Origin: Schauerella aestuarii
Lineage (GTDB): Bacteria; Pseudomonadota; Gammaproteobacteria; Burkholderiales; Burkholderiaceae_B
Direction: 5' to 3'
NCBI RefSeq assembly: GCF_009866805.1
Contig: NZ_SIZW01000040.1
Span: forward strand, 248,001 to 312,000
Length of the DNA stretch: 64,000 nucleotides
Positions within the stretch are counted from its first letter, which is position 1, and every line of letters begins with the position of its first letter. Below the pieces are notes generated by a model, which was not told the DNA's origin, ran no database searches, and saw only the letters and a list, made by a program, of their open reading frames with translations. The translations under genes and the position numbers were made by a program. Positions 17,808-25,254 of the stretch are shown piece by piece.

Positions 17808-18917
17808 TCAAGCGTTGAGCGCAGCCGACGTGGCGGCGGCGATGGCCAGGCTGGCCGTCAATCCAGGCGATTCGATACCGAACTGATTGACCAGACCGGG
17901 GATGCCATGGGTGGCCGGGCCGGCGATGACGAAATCGGCGGCGGGGTCGCTGGGACCGGAAATCTTGGGTCTGATGCCGGTATACCCCGGCATCAGGGCA
18001 CCGTCGGGCAATCCGGGCCAGTAGCTGCGTACGGCATCGTAGAACACCTCGGCGCGCGTGGCATCGAGTGCGTAATCCTCGTGCTCGATCCACTGCGTAT
18101 CGGGGCCGAACTTGGCCTGGCCGCCCATATCCAGCGTGAGGTGCACGCCGAGGCCTGCATGCTGGGGCACAGGATAGATCAGGCGCGAAAAGGGCGCACG
18201 GCCGGCAAGGGTGAAATAGCTGCCCTTGCACAGAAACTCCGGCGGAATCGTGCTGGCGGGAATGCCGGCGATGCTGCGCGCGAGCGAGGGCGCGTGCAGG
18301 CCGCTGGCGTTGATCAGCGTACGGCACGTGATCTGCATCGCGCCTTCGCCGCCGAAGGTGAGCTCGAAACCGCCGCCCGGAAGCACGCGGCCGGAGATCA
18401 GGGGCGTGAAGAACACCGTCTGTGCGCCCGCGTTCTCGGCGTCGCCCTGCAGACTTAGCATGAGCGCATGGCTATCGACGATGCCGGTCGAGGGCGACAG
18501 CAGGGCGGCGGTGCAGTGCAGAGCGGGCTCGAGCGCCCGCGCGGCGGCCGCGTCCAGCTTTTGCATGTCGTCCACGCCATTGGCGCGGGCGCGCACCGCA
18601 ATCGCGTCGAGCTGATCCGCCTGCTCGGCGGTGGTGGCCACGATCAGCTTGCCCAGGCGTTTGTGGCCGATGCCGCGTTCGGCGCAATAGTCGTAGAGCA
18701 TCTGCTTGCCGCGCACGCACAGCGCGGCCTTCAGGCTGCCGGCGGGGTAATAGATTCCCGCGTGAATCACTTCCGAATTGCGCGAGCTGGTGCCGGTGCC
18801 AATATCCTCGGCTGCGTCCACGATCAGCACCTCGCGACCGGCCAGCGCCAGCGCGCGCGCCGTCGCCAGTCCCACCACACCCGCGCCGATCACGATACAG
18901 TCGATATCCGGTGTCAT
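17808..18917 (-). CDS. FAD-dependent oxidoreductase, L-2-hydroxyglutarate oxidase (LhgO)-like
   Basis: The 369-residue protein has the DAO-type Rossmann motif [21 protein letters not shown] at its N-terminus, [15 protein letters not shown], and the RPKISGP and [23 protein letters not shown] segments typical of LhgO/L2HGDH proteins. That family oxidises L-2-hydroxyglutarate to 2-oxoglutarate and reduces quinone. The ATG at 18917 is chosen because the dinucleotide motif follows immediately; the frame remains open upstream through the neighbouring gene but is not homologous there. It overlaps neither neighbour: 14 bases from the flavin reductase and 8 from purU. Confidence 0.85.
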   Translation of the reverse strand: MTPDIDCIVIGAGVVGLATARALALAGREVLIVDAAEDIGTGTSSRNSEVIHAGIYYPAGSLKAALCVRGKQMLYDYCAERGIGHKRLGKLIVATTAEQADQLDAIAVRARANGVDDMQKLDAAAARALEPALHCTAALLSPSTGIVDSHALMLSLQGDAENAGAQTVFFTPLISGRVLPGGGFELTFGGEGAMQITCRTLINASGLHAPSLARSIAGIPASTIPPEFLCKGSYFTLAGRAPFSRLIYPVPQHAGLGVHLTLDMGGQAKFGPDTQWIEHEDYALDATRAEVFYDAVRSYWPGLPDGALMPGYTGIRPKISGPSDPAADFVIAGPATHGIPGLVNQFGIESPGLTASLAIAAATSAALNA

Positions 18918-18931
18918 GAGCGCATCATCGA

Positions 18932-19432
18932 TCAGGCAGGATTGGCCGGCGTGAGATCGAAGCTCCCGGCGTGAAACACAAGCGGCGGGATGTCGCGGTG
19001 ACCGCAGTGGAGCACTTCGCCCACCATGATGATGTGATCGCCTTCCACATACTGGCTGCGGTTGCGGCATTCGAACCAGGCCGCACAGTTGTCGTCCAGC
19101 GTAAGTGTGCCGTCGGGCGCGCGACCGGTGCCCAATCCGTCGAACCGCTCGGCCGACGTGCCGCGCGCAAACCGCATGGCGATGTCGGCCTGTGAGGCCG
19201 AGAGCACGTTGACCACATAGCGGTCGCACGCGTCGAATACGGCCAGCGAGGCGGAGTTGCGCGACAGGCTCCACAGCACCAGCGGCGGATCCAGCGACAC
19301 CGAATTGAATGAACTCACGGTGAGCCCCACCGGCACGCCATCCGGCGTTTCGGCCGTGACCACCGTCACACCGGTGGCAAACCGGCCCAGCGCCGTACGA
19401 AAATAACGGGTATCGAAAGACAAGGCGCTCAT
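18932..19432 (-). CDS. Flavin reductase-like (FMN-binding split barrel) protein
   Basis: The 166-residue protein belongs to the flavin reductase family: [39 protein letters not shown], and the [12 protein letters not shown] segment. Such proteins supply reduced flavin to monooxygenases or bind flavin themselves. I use the ATG at 19432 because homology begins with the FDTRYFR segment a few residues later. It is 49 bases downstream of pdxH and 14 bases upstream of the LhgO-like gene. No two-component monooxygenase partner is visible in the window. Confidence 0.85.
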   Translation of the reverse strand: MSALSFDTRYFRTALGRFATGVTVVTAETPDGVPVGLTVSSFNSVSLDPPLVLWSLSRNSASLAVFDACDRYVVNVLSASQADIAMRFARGTSAERFDGLGTGRAPDGTLTLDDNCAAWFECRNRSQYVEGDHIIMVGEVLHCGHRDIPPLVFHAGSFDLTPANPA

Positions 19433-19481
19433 GACCGGCAGTGCTCCACCCCGGCGATTTGGCAAGACAGGCGGAATGACA

Positions 19482-20111
19482 TCACGGCGCCAGTCGCTCG
19501 ATGACCCACTGGCCATCCGTCAGGCGGTAGCGCAAACGATCGTGCAACCGCGACGGGCGGCCCTGCCAGAACTCCAGCGCATGCGGCACCAGCCGGTAGC
19601 CGCCCCAATGCGGTGGGCGCGGCGGATCGTCGCCGAAGCGCTCGCGATACAGGTGCTCGTTGGCTTCAAGCGCCTCGCGGGTGGTGGGCTGGCTCTGGGG
19701 CGACGCCCAGGCGCCAAGCCGGGAGCCCACCGGACGGCTCTCGTAATAAGCATCCGATTCGGCTTCGCTCACCTTTTCGACGGTGCCTTCGATGCGCACC
19801 TGGCGCTCGAGCGGCTGCCAGAAGAAGAGCAGGCTTGCGCGCGGTTCTGCGGCCAGATCGTGGCCCTTGCGCGAATCGTAGTTGGTGAAGAACACGAAGC
19901 CGCGCTCGTTGAAGTTCTTGATCAATACGGTGCGTGCCGACGGCTGGCCGGTAGGGTCGACCGTGGCCAACGTCATGGCGTTGGGCTCGGGTACCTTGGC
20001 GGTGAGCGCTTCATCGAACCACAGCGTGAATTGATCGAAAGGTGATGCGGCGGCGTGGGATTCGAGCAGCACACCGCGGTCGTAGGTCTGGCGCAGGTCG
20101 GCAACGGACAT
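19482..20111 (-). CDS. pdxH: Pyridoxamine 5-phosphate oxidase
   Basis: The 209-residue FMN enzyme oxidises PNP or PMP to pyridoxal phosphate. Marks are [63 protein letters not shown] and the C-terminal [14 protein letters not shown]...W.IERLAP motif. The start is uncertain: ATG at 20111 fits the family but lacks a ribosome site, while TTG at 20147 has AAGGG 8 bases ahead and would add 12 residues. It probably begins the transcript that includes the flavin reductase, LhgO-like and purU genes. Confidence 0.93.
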   Translation of the reverse strand: MSVADLRQTYDRGVLLESHAAASPFDQFTLWFDEALTAKVPEPNAMTLATVDPTGQPSARTVLIKNFNERGFVFFTNYDSRKGHDLAAEPRASLLFFWQPLERQVRIEGTVEKVSEAESDAYYESRPVGSRLGAWASPQSQPTTREALEANEHLYRERFGDDPPRPPHWGGYRLVPHALEFWQGRPSRLHDRLRYRLTDGQWVIERLAP

Positions 20112-20174
20112 AAAACGGCGAATCGGTATCGGCAGGAGAGCCTGCAAGTGTACTGCCCTTCGGACGCGCCCGCG

Positions 20175-20837
20175 TCAGTCTTCGCCGGGAGCGTGATCCT
20201 GGCGGGCGAGATCGGCGGCCACCGAGGCCAACTGCCGATCGCAAATGCCCGCATCCATCAGCGCGCGGTGGGTTTCGAGCACATATTCGGTGCAGGCGCC
20301 GTAGCGGCCGGTGGCGCGCTTGACGACGGCCAGCAGCTCTTCACGCGGCAAAGCGCTGATGTAGGCGGGATTGTCGCGATTCATGATGAAAACCAGCGCA
20401 TTCACGTCGCCCTGGTCGGTGGTGCAACGCAGCCAGCGCGGCAGATACGCGCCCGTGGACATCTCGCGTTCCCACAATTTGGGAAAGAAATCGCTCACGC
20501 CCGCCCCGGCCATGCGATAGACCATGCCGCGGCACGAGCCGCCCCGATCCAGGCCGAACACCAGGCCCGGCGTTTCCGGGGTGCCGCGATTGACCCGCGA
20601 CCACAGGCAGAGCGCGCGGTGATGCCCGTGCAGGGTGGCCAGCCGTCGTTCGACGTAGTCGAATTCCGGCCGCCAGATGAGCGAGCCATAGCCGAACACC
20701 CACACGTCGTCGCCGTCTTGCCAATGGCGCAGCGCTTCGCGCATCGAGGCCAGTCGCTGATCGGGCGTCCAGAGCTTGAAGTCTGCCTGTGACGGCGGCA
20801 CGGTTGAAGCGGTGAGGTCGGTGGAAGCTGCTTTCAC
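20175..20837 (-). CDS. chaC: Gamma-glutamylcyclotransferase, ChaC type
   Basis: The 220-residue protein has the ChaC core DVWVFGYGSLIWRPEFDY (phosphate-like loop YGSL), GTPETPGLVFGLD, GSCRGMVYRM and WEREM with the catalytic Glu. ChaC enzymes release 5-oxoproline from glutathione. The GTG start overlaps the stop of the upstream MFS gene (GTGA, 20834-20837), so translation is coupled and a shared role of carrier and enzyme is plausible but unproven. The end is followed by a 63-base gap before pdxH on the same strand. Confidence 0.9.
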   Translation of the reverse strand: MKAASTDLTASTVPPSQADFKLWTPDQRLASMREALRHWQDGDDVWVFGYGSLIWRPEFDYVERRLATLHGHHRALCLWSRVNRGTPETPGLVFGLDRGGSCRGMVYRMAGAGVSDFFPKLWEREMSTGAYLPRWLRCTTDQGDVNALVFIMNRDNPAYISALPREELLAVVKRATGRYGACTEYVLETHRALMDAGICDRQLASVAADLARQDHAPGED

Positions 20838-22039
20838 GCGGTATCGGTAGGGGACTCGGCAGGTGGGTTGCGGCAAAGCACGCCACCGGCCACAAGTGTG
20901 GATGCGTAAGCCCAGAAGAGCGGGGCGACGCCGATCACGGTGCCGAGCGCGCCGAATGCCAGCGGCAACGACACTTGCGACGTATTGATCAGCGCCATCC
21001 GCAATCCAACGGCCTCGGCAGCGCGGCCGGGCGGCGAATGCTGGTGCAACAGGGCCAGCATGCTGGGTTGGCAACTGCCGAGCGCCAACCCGAGCACAAA
21101 GGATAGCCCGATCAGGACGCGCAAGTCTCGGAACCACGGGTAAACGACGAAAACGACGACGGCCGTGCCGATGGCGACCCGCACCAGTGTCCACGAGCGG
21201 ACGTGCCGCAGGATGAACGGCAGCACCAGTCGAATGGCGAACGTCGCCGACGAGAACGCGGCGAGGATGATGCCGATCGTGGTGGCAGACAGGCCGATCG
21301 TGACACCGTAGAGGGGCACCACAAACAAATGGGTATCCCAGGCGCCGGAGAGCATGGTGTTTACGCCCAGCACGCGCCGCAGCGGCGGTATGGCCGCAAG
21401 TTCCATCACCCGGCGGCGTTTCTCCGGCTTGGCACCGGTCGGGGCATCGGCCGCGCGCAAGATGTGCCGGACGTAATGAATGACGAGCAGCGCGATCAGC
21501 GGCGGGATCGTCAGCAGGCCGAAGGCATAGCGGTCGCCGAGATGGTCGATCGCCAGTCCGGCAAACAGCGGCCCGGCAAAACCTGAGCCGGCGAGCGTGA
21601 GCGATAGCCACGAAAAATTGCGCAGCCGTTTGGCCGGGTCGGCCTGGCCCAGCAGGTTTTGGGTCGCGACCTGCACCAGCATGAAGCCGATGCCGATGCT
21701 ACAGGCCGCTACGAGCAGGGTGATCTGCGAGGGAAAAATGAACGGCAGCGACGCGCCGATCGTGGTGAGCGCCCCGCCGATCGCCAACGGGCGAAACGTG
21801 CCGATCTGATCGATCCATCGGCCGGTACGTATCGAGAGCAACATCGGCAGGATGGCGAAAACGGCAACCAGCCACCCGACTTCGATCGTCGACAAGCCCA
21901 TCTTCAACGCGGTCAGCGACACCGTGATACGGCCCCCGGTGAGAACCACATGGTTCATCATGGTGAGCACGCACAGCATCAACGCACCAGAGAAACCTGG
22001 CGCGGGCGACAGCGAGGGGTAAATTTTTATTTTGGGCAC
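20834..22039 (-). CDS. MFS transporter
   Basis: The 401-residue, 12-helix permease of the major facilitator superfamily has the loop 2-3 motif as SIRTGRWIDQIGTFRPL and a charged central loop (KPEKRRR, about residues 190-200). Substrate unknown. The GTG at 22039 is chosen: it opens just before the first hydrophobic helix and gives the usual length; no good ribosome site is seen. Further upstream the frame runs through a 27-bp repeat region that looks noncoding. It is translationally coupled to chaC by a GTGA overlap. Confidence 0.85.
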   Translation of the reverse strand: MPKIKIYPSLSPAPGFSGALMLCVLTMMNHVVLTGGRITVSLTALKMGLSTIEVGWLVAVFAILPMLLSIRTGRWIDQIGTFRPLAIGGALTTIGASLPFIFPSQITLLVAACSIGIGFMLVQVATQNLLGQADPAKRLRNFSWLSLTLAGSGFAGPLFAGLAIDHLGDRYAFGLLTIPPLIALLVIHYVRHILRAADAPTGAKPEKRRRVMELAAIPPLRRVLGVNTMLSGAWDTHLFVVPLYGVTIGLSATTIGIILAAFSSATFAIRLVLPFILRHVRSWTLVRVAIGTAVVVFVVYPWFRDLRVLIGLSFVLGLALGSCQPSMLALLHQHSPPGRAAEAVGLRMALINTSQVSLPLAFGALGTVIGVAPLFWAYASTLVAGGVLCRNPPAESPTDTA

Positions 22040-22283
22040 GGCGATTAGATTTACATTCTGGGCGCATTCCTGCCGGCTGTCGACCTTGCAGCGCAACAAG
22101 AAATGTCGTCGGTACCCCGCCCGCGCGAGTGAGGTGCAGCGCAGCGTTTTTTTCCAGGCGTAGCCCATACGGAGGACGCTGTGTGCCCGCCCGCGATCCC
22201 GCGCCGCCGCCCAAGGCGGGTGTAATGTGCGTTGAAGGGAAGGCGCGCCTGCAAGGTGGGAGGGTGCCGCGGCACGCCATGGC

Positions 22284-22389
22284 GGCGGACGCGCACCTTG
22301 CGGCATTTGGCGGCGGACGCGCACCGGTCGGCATTTGCGGCGGACGCGCACTTGGCGGCATTTGCGGCGGACGCGCACTTGGCGGCAAC
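22284..22389. repeat. 27-bp tandem repeat, 4 units
   Basis: Units begin GGCGGACGCGCAC at 22284, 22312, 22339 and 22366 and continue with TTGGCGGCATTTGC in the best copies. The array lies in the 391-base divergent gap between the MFS gene and tcdA and ends about 40 bases before the tcdA start. Nothing else recognisable is present in that gap. Confidence 0.9.
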
Positions 22390-22430
22390 CGGCCCGCGCG
22401 CAACGCCGATCGCAATGCGACAATGACGGG

Positions 22431-23321
22431 ATGGATCAAGATCGTTTCGAACTGACGCTGACGCCCGCCGCCGGCGGTGCCACGGATGAGGCCGCCGACA
22501 GCGCGCGCCGCTTTGGCGGCCTGGATCGGCTGTATGGAGCCGGCGCGGCAACGCGCCTGCGCGCTGCCCACGTTGCCGTCGTCGGGCTTGGCGGCGTCGG
22601 GTCGTGGACGGTGGAGGCTCTGGCGCGCAGCGGCATCGGCGCCCTGACATTGATCGATCTCGACCACATCTCCGAATCCAACGTCAATCGTCAGATTCAC
22701 GCGTTGACCGACACGCTCGGACAATCCAAGGCGTTGGCAATGGCCGAACGCGTGACGGCGATCAACCCAGACTGCGCGATCACGGTGGTGGATGATTTCG
22801 TGACGCCAGACAACGTGGCCGAGGTGCTGGCCGATCGCTACACCGCGATCGTGGACTGCGCCGACCAGGCGGCTGCCAAGATCGCCATGATTCTGCATGC
22901 GCGCGGCGTGAAGACGCCGCTTATCCTGTGCGGCGGCGCGGGCGGCAAGACCGATCCGCTCGCGTTGCGCGCCGGGGACCTGTCGGAGGCCGTAAACGAC
23001 GCCTTGCTGGCCAAATTGCGCAACACCTTGCGCCGTCATCACGGCTATCCGCGCAACGTGGATGCCCACAACAAAGCGCTCAAGCGCGTACCGAAGATGG
23101 GCGTTCGCGCCTTGTGGTTCGATCAGCAGGTGGTGCTGCCCGATGCCTGGCAGTCCGACGCCCCGACCCCGGCCGGCATGGCGCCGCAGGGGCTGTCGTG
23201 CGCCGGCTATGGATCGGTGGTGACGGTGACGGCGTCGATGGGGCTGGCTGCCGCCAACCTGGCGTTGCAGCTGGCGCTACGTCAGCCGTACGTCAAACCA
23301 GCCGCGCAGGGCGTTCGATAA
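22431..23321 (+). CDS. tcdA: tRNA threonylcarbamoyladenosine dehydratase
   Basis: The 296-residue E1-like protein (ThiF/MoeB fold, also called CsdL) cyclises t6A37 to ct6A in tRNA using ATP. The nucleotide-binding VAVVGLGGVGSWTVEALARSGIG, the LIDLDHISESNVNRQI segment and CGGAGGKTDPLALR are typical of TcdA. The ATG at 22431 is chosen because homology starts at FGGLDRLYG shortly after. Its last 45 bases overlap the end of the converging pabC gene. It modifies the product of the Sua5 pathway encoded at 13.7 kb. Confidence 0.93.
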   Translation: MDQDRFELTLTPAAGGATDEAADSARRFGGLDRLYGAGAATRLRAAHVAVVGLGGVGSWTVEALARSGIGALTLIDLDHISESNVNRQIHALTDTLGQSKALAMAERVTAINPDCAITVVDDFVTPDNVAEVLADRYTAIVDCADQAAAKIAMILHARGVKTPLILCGGAGGKTDPLALRAGDLSEAVNDALLAKLRNTLRRHHGYPRNVDAHNKALKRVPKMGVRALWFDQQVVLPDAWQSDAPTPAGMAPQGLSCAGYGSVVTVTASMGLAAANLALQLALRQPYVKPAAQGVR

Positions 23322-23921
23322 GCGCAACCGCGTCGCCCGTTCGAGGAGCGCGGGCGTGATCGTGGCTTCCTTGACCCGGCCCTCGGCCATCAAGGCGCCG
23401 CGTTGCACGCCGGGCAAGCACCCGCTCGCCACCGCAGGCGTGAGCCACGCCCCGTCGATCTCGACGTACACATTGCTGCGCGTGCCTTCGCACAGTTCCT
23501 CGCGCTCGTTCAGATACAAGAGATCGAAGACGTCGGGATGCGCGGTGAGCCATTCCGTGTCGGCGGCGTACCACGGCCGGTGCGTAGTCTTGTGACGCAA
23601 GAGCGGCGCATTCGAATCGAGTGTCGTGCTCGCCCATTGCACTTGAGGGTCGGGGGCCAGGGCCGGCAAAGCGGCTGCCGTGAGGGTGGCGGTGCCGTCG
23701 GCCGACCACAGCAGGCGCAGACGATGCGCGCCCGCGTCGATGTCGCCCAATGCCTCAGCCTCCGTCTGCACGCGCGCAAGCAGGGCGGCGTTCGGGCGTG
23801 CGTAGCCCAGCGCCGTGGCCGAGGCCTGCAGCCGCGCCATGTGCCAGTCGAGCAATGGCACCACGCCTTGCTCGGCGCGCATGGTTTCGATGAGATTGGG
23901 GGCGTTCTGGGGCAGTGTCAT
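23277..23921 (-). CDS. pabC: Aminodeoxychorismate lyase-like class IV aminotransferase
   Basis: The 214-residue PLP fold-type IV protein has the marks LIETMRAEQG, LDWHMARLQASA, the HKTTHRPWY block with the PLP Lys, ELCEGTRSNVYVEIDG and LPGVQRGAL. PabC converts aminodeoxychorismate to 4-aminobenzoate and pyruvate. It follows pabB by 11 bases, which fixes the role. It is shorter than E. coli PabC (269), mainly at the N-terminus. Its 3-prime end overlaps the converging tcdA gene by 45 bases. Confidence 0.88.
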   Translation of the reverse strand: MTLPQNAPNLIETMRAEQGVVPLLDWHMARLQASATALGYARPNAALLARVQTEAEALGDIDAGAHRLRLLWSADGTATLTAAALPALAPDPQVQWASTTLDSNAPLLRHKTTHRPWYAADTEWLTAHPDVFDLLYLNEREELCEGTRSNVYVEIDGAWLTPAVASGCLPGVQRGALMAEGRVKEATITPALLERATRLRLSNALRGWFDVRLT

Positions 23922-23933
23922 ACAGAATGTGCG

Positions 23934-25232
23934 TTAGCGAAGCGGGGTGCTTGAATCGGAAGAAGGTTGATCGACGGAAGACATCACCGGTGCGGCCGGC
24001 ATCGGAGCCGACCGCCTCGAAGGGGATGGCGCCGACGTGGACTGCACTGAAGCAGACTGCACGGGCGCAGACTGCATTGGCGCAGACCGCGCTGAAGGGG
24101 ACGGCGCTGAACTGAACGGCACCGGCACGCCGAGCAAACGGGCTTTCCAGAAGCACTCCTGCCACTCCTCGGCCGGATCCGAATCGTGCACGATCCCGCC
24201 ACCCACACCATAGACGCCGGTATCGTCAGCGTTCAACACCAGGGTCCGGATCGCCACGTTCAGCGAAAAGTCGCCGTTGGGGGCGAGCCAGCCCACGCTG
24301 CCGCAATACAGGCCGCGTGACGCGATTTCCGTATCGCGAATGTGCCGCATCGCGGCCACCTTGGGCGCGCCGGTGATCGAGCCGCAGGGAAAGAGCGCCC
24401 GCAGCACCTCGGAGAACGTTGCGTCAGGGGCGTGCGCACGGATGGTCGAGGTCATCGTCCATACCGAGCGATAGGCTTCAAGCGCGCAAAGTGCATCCAC
24501 CGACACCGATCCCGGTGTGGCGATACGGCCCAGATCGTTTCTCAGCAGATCGACGATCATCACGTTTTCGGCGCGGTTTTTTTCGCTCGCCTGGAGCGCA
24601 CGTGCCTGCTCGGCATCGGCGGCCGGATCGATCGCGCGGGGCGCCGTGCCCTTCATGGGCCGTGTGGTCAACGTGGCGCCTTCGCGCGCCACGAAGAGTT
24701 CGGGCGAGAACGACAGCACTCGGCGCGCGCCATCGTCGATATAGGCTGCGTGCGCGCTGGGATGGCGCGATGCCAGATGCGCGTAGAGCGCCTGAGCGTC
24801 GCCTTCTATTCGCACATCCAACGGCTGCGTGAAATTGACCTGGTAAAAGTCGCCGGCGTGAATGCCGGCGCGGATGGCGTCGATCGCGCGGATGTAATCG
24901 TCTTGCCCCAGACGCGGGGCGACCGACACCACGCGCGCCGTGCTCTCCGCAGGTGCCGACCATGGCACAGTGTGCTCGGCGTGCGCGTAGATCAACGCGG
25001 TCAGGCGCGCACCATCCTTCGCGTGCATCGGCGCGGCCGCCGTTTCCGGCAGCAACCATTCGCCCAGCTCGTAGTCGAGCAGCAATGCGACCCAGTGACC
25101 GGCGCGGCGGCTGGCTTCGATCGCGGCCAACGCGGGCGCCACCTCCTCACGCGTACGCGCTTCGATACGGCCAAGCGGCCCGCCCAATGCCAGTGCGGTG
25201 CCGCTTATCCGATCTTCAAACCTGCACGTCAT
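23934..25232 (-). CDS. pabB: Aminodeoxychorismate synthase component I, with Ser/Pro-rich C-terminal tail
   Basis: The 432-residue chorismate-binding enzyme makes 4-amino-4-deoxychorismate for folate synthesis. Family marks are GDFYQVNFTQPLDV, SPELFVAREG, TRPMKGTAPR, EKNRAENVMIVDLLRNDLGRI, ALFPCGSITGAPK and GVGGGIVHDSDPAEEW. After the enzyme fold ends (about residue 372) comes a roughly 60-residue tail of Ser, Ala, Pro and Gln with repeats like SAPMQSAPVQSASVQ, which is not part of the family. The ATG lies in the second copy of a 20-bp tandem duplication, and the upstream uvrA stop overlaps the first copy. Confidence 0.92.
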   Translation of the reverse strand: MTCRFEDRISGTALALGGPLGRIEARTREEVAPALAAIEASRRAGHWVALLLDYELGEWLLPETAAAPMHAKDGARLTALIYAHAEHTVPWSAPAESTARVVSVAPRLGQDDYIRAIDAIRAGIHAGDFYQVNFTQPLDVRIEGDAQALYAHLASRHPSAHAAYIDDGARRVLSFSPELFVAREGATLTTRPMKGTAPRAIDPAADAEQARALQASEKNRAENVMIVDLLRNDLGRIATPGSVSVDALCALEAYRSVWTMTSTIRAHAPDATFSEVLRALFPCGSITGAPKVAAMRHIRDTEIASRGLYCGSVGWLAPNGDFSLNVAIRTLVLNADDTGVYGVGGGIVHDSDPAEEWQECFWKARLLGVPVPFSSAPSPSARSAPMQSAPVQSASVQSTSAPSPSRRSAPMPAAPVMSSVDQPSSDSSTPLR

Positions 25233-25254
25233 GATTCAAACCTGCACGTCATGA
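25215..25254 (-). repeat. Exact 20-bp tandem duplication at the uvrA/pabB junction
   Basis: TTCAAACCTGCACGTCATGA occurs twice in direct contact (25215-25234 and 25235-25254). On the minus strand each copy has ATGACGTGCAGGTTTGAA, the pabB start. The upstream ATG overlaps the uvrA stop (ATGA), reads only 7 codons, and its own TGA overlaps the true pabB ATG. Because 20 is not a multiple of three, the two starts are in different frames. Confidence 0.9.

Noticed and set aside
22039-22423. N-terminal extension of the MFS protein through the 27-bp repeats (VRVRRKCRQ-type peptide)
   Set aside because: Extra 128 residues are Arg-rich repeat translation before the first helix and are not found in MFS proteins; the GTG at 22039 gives the normal length.
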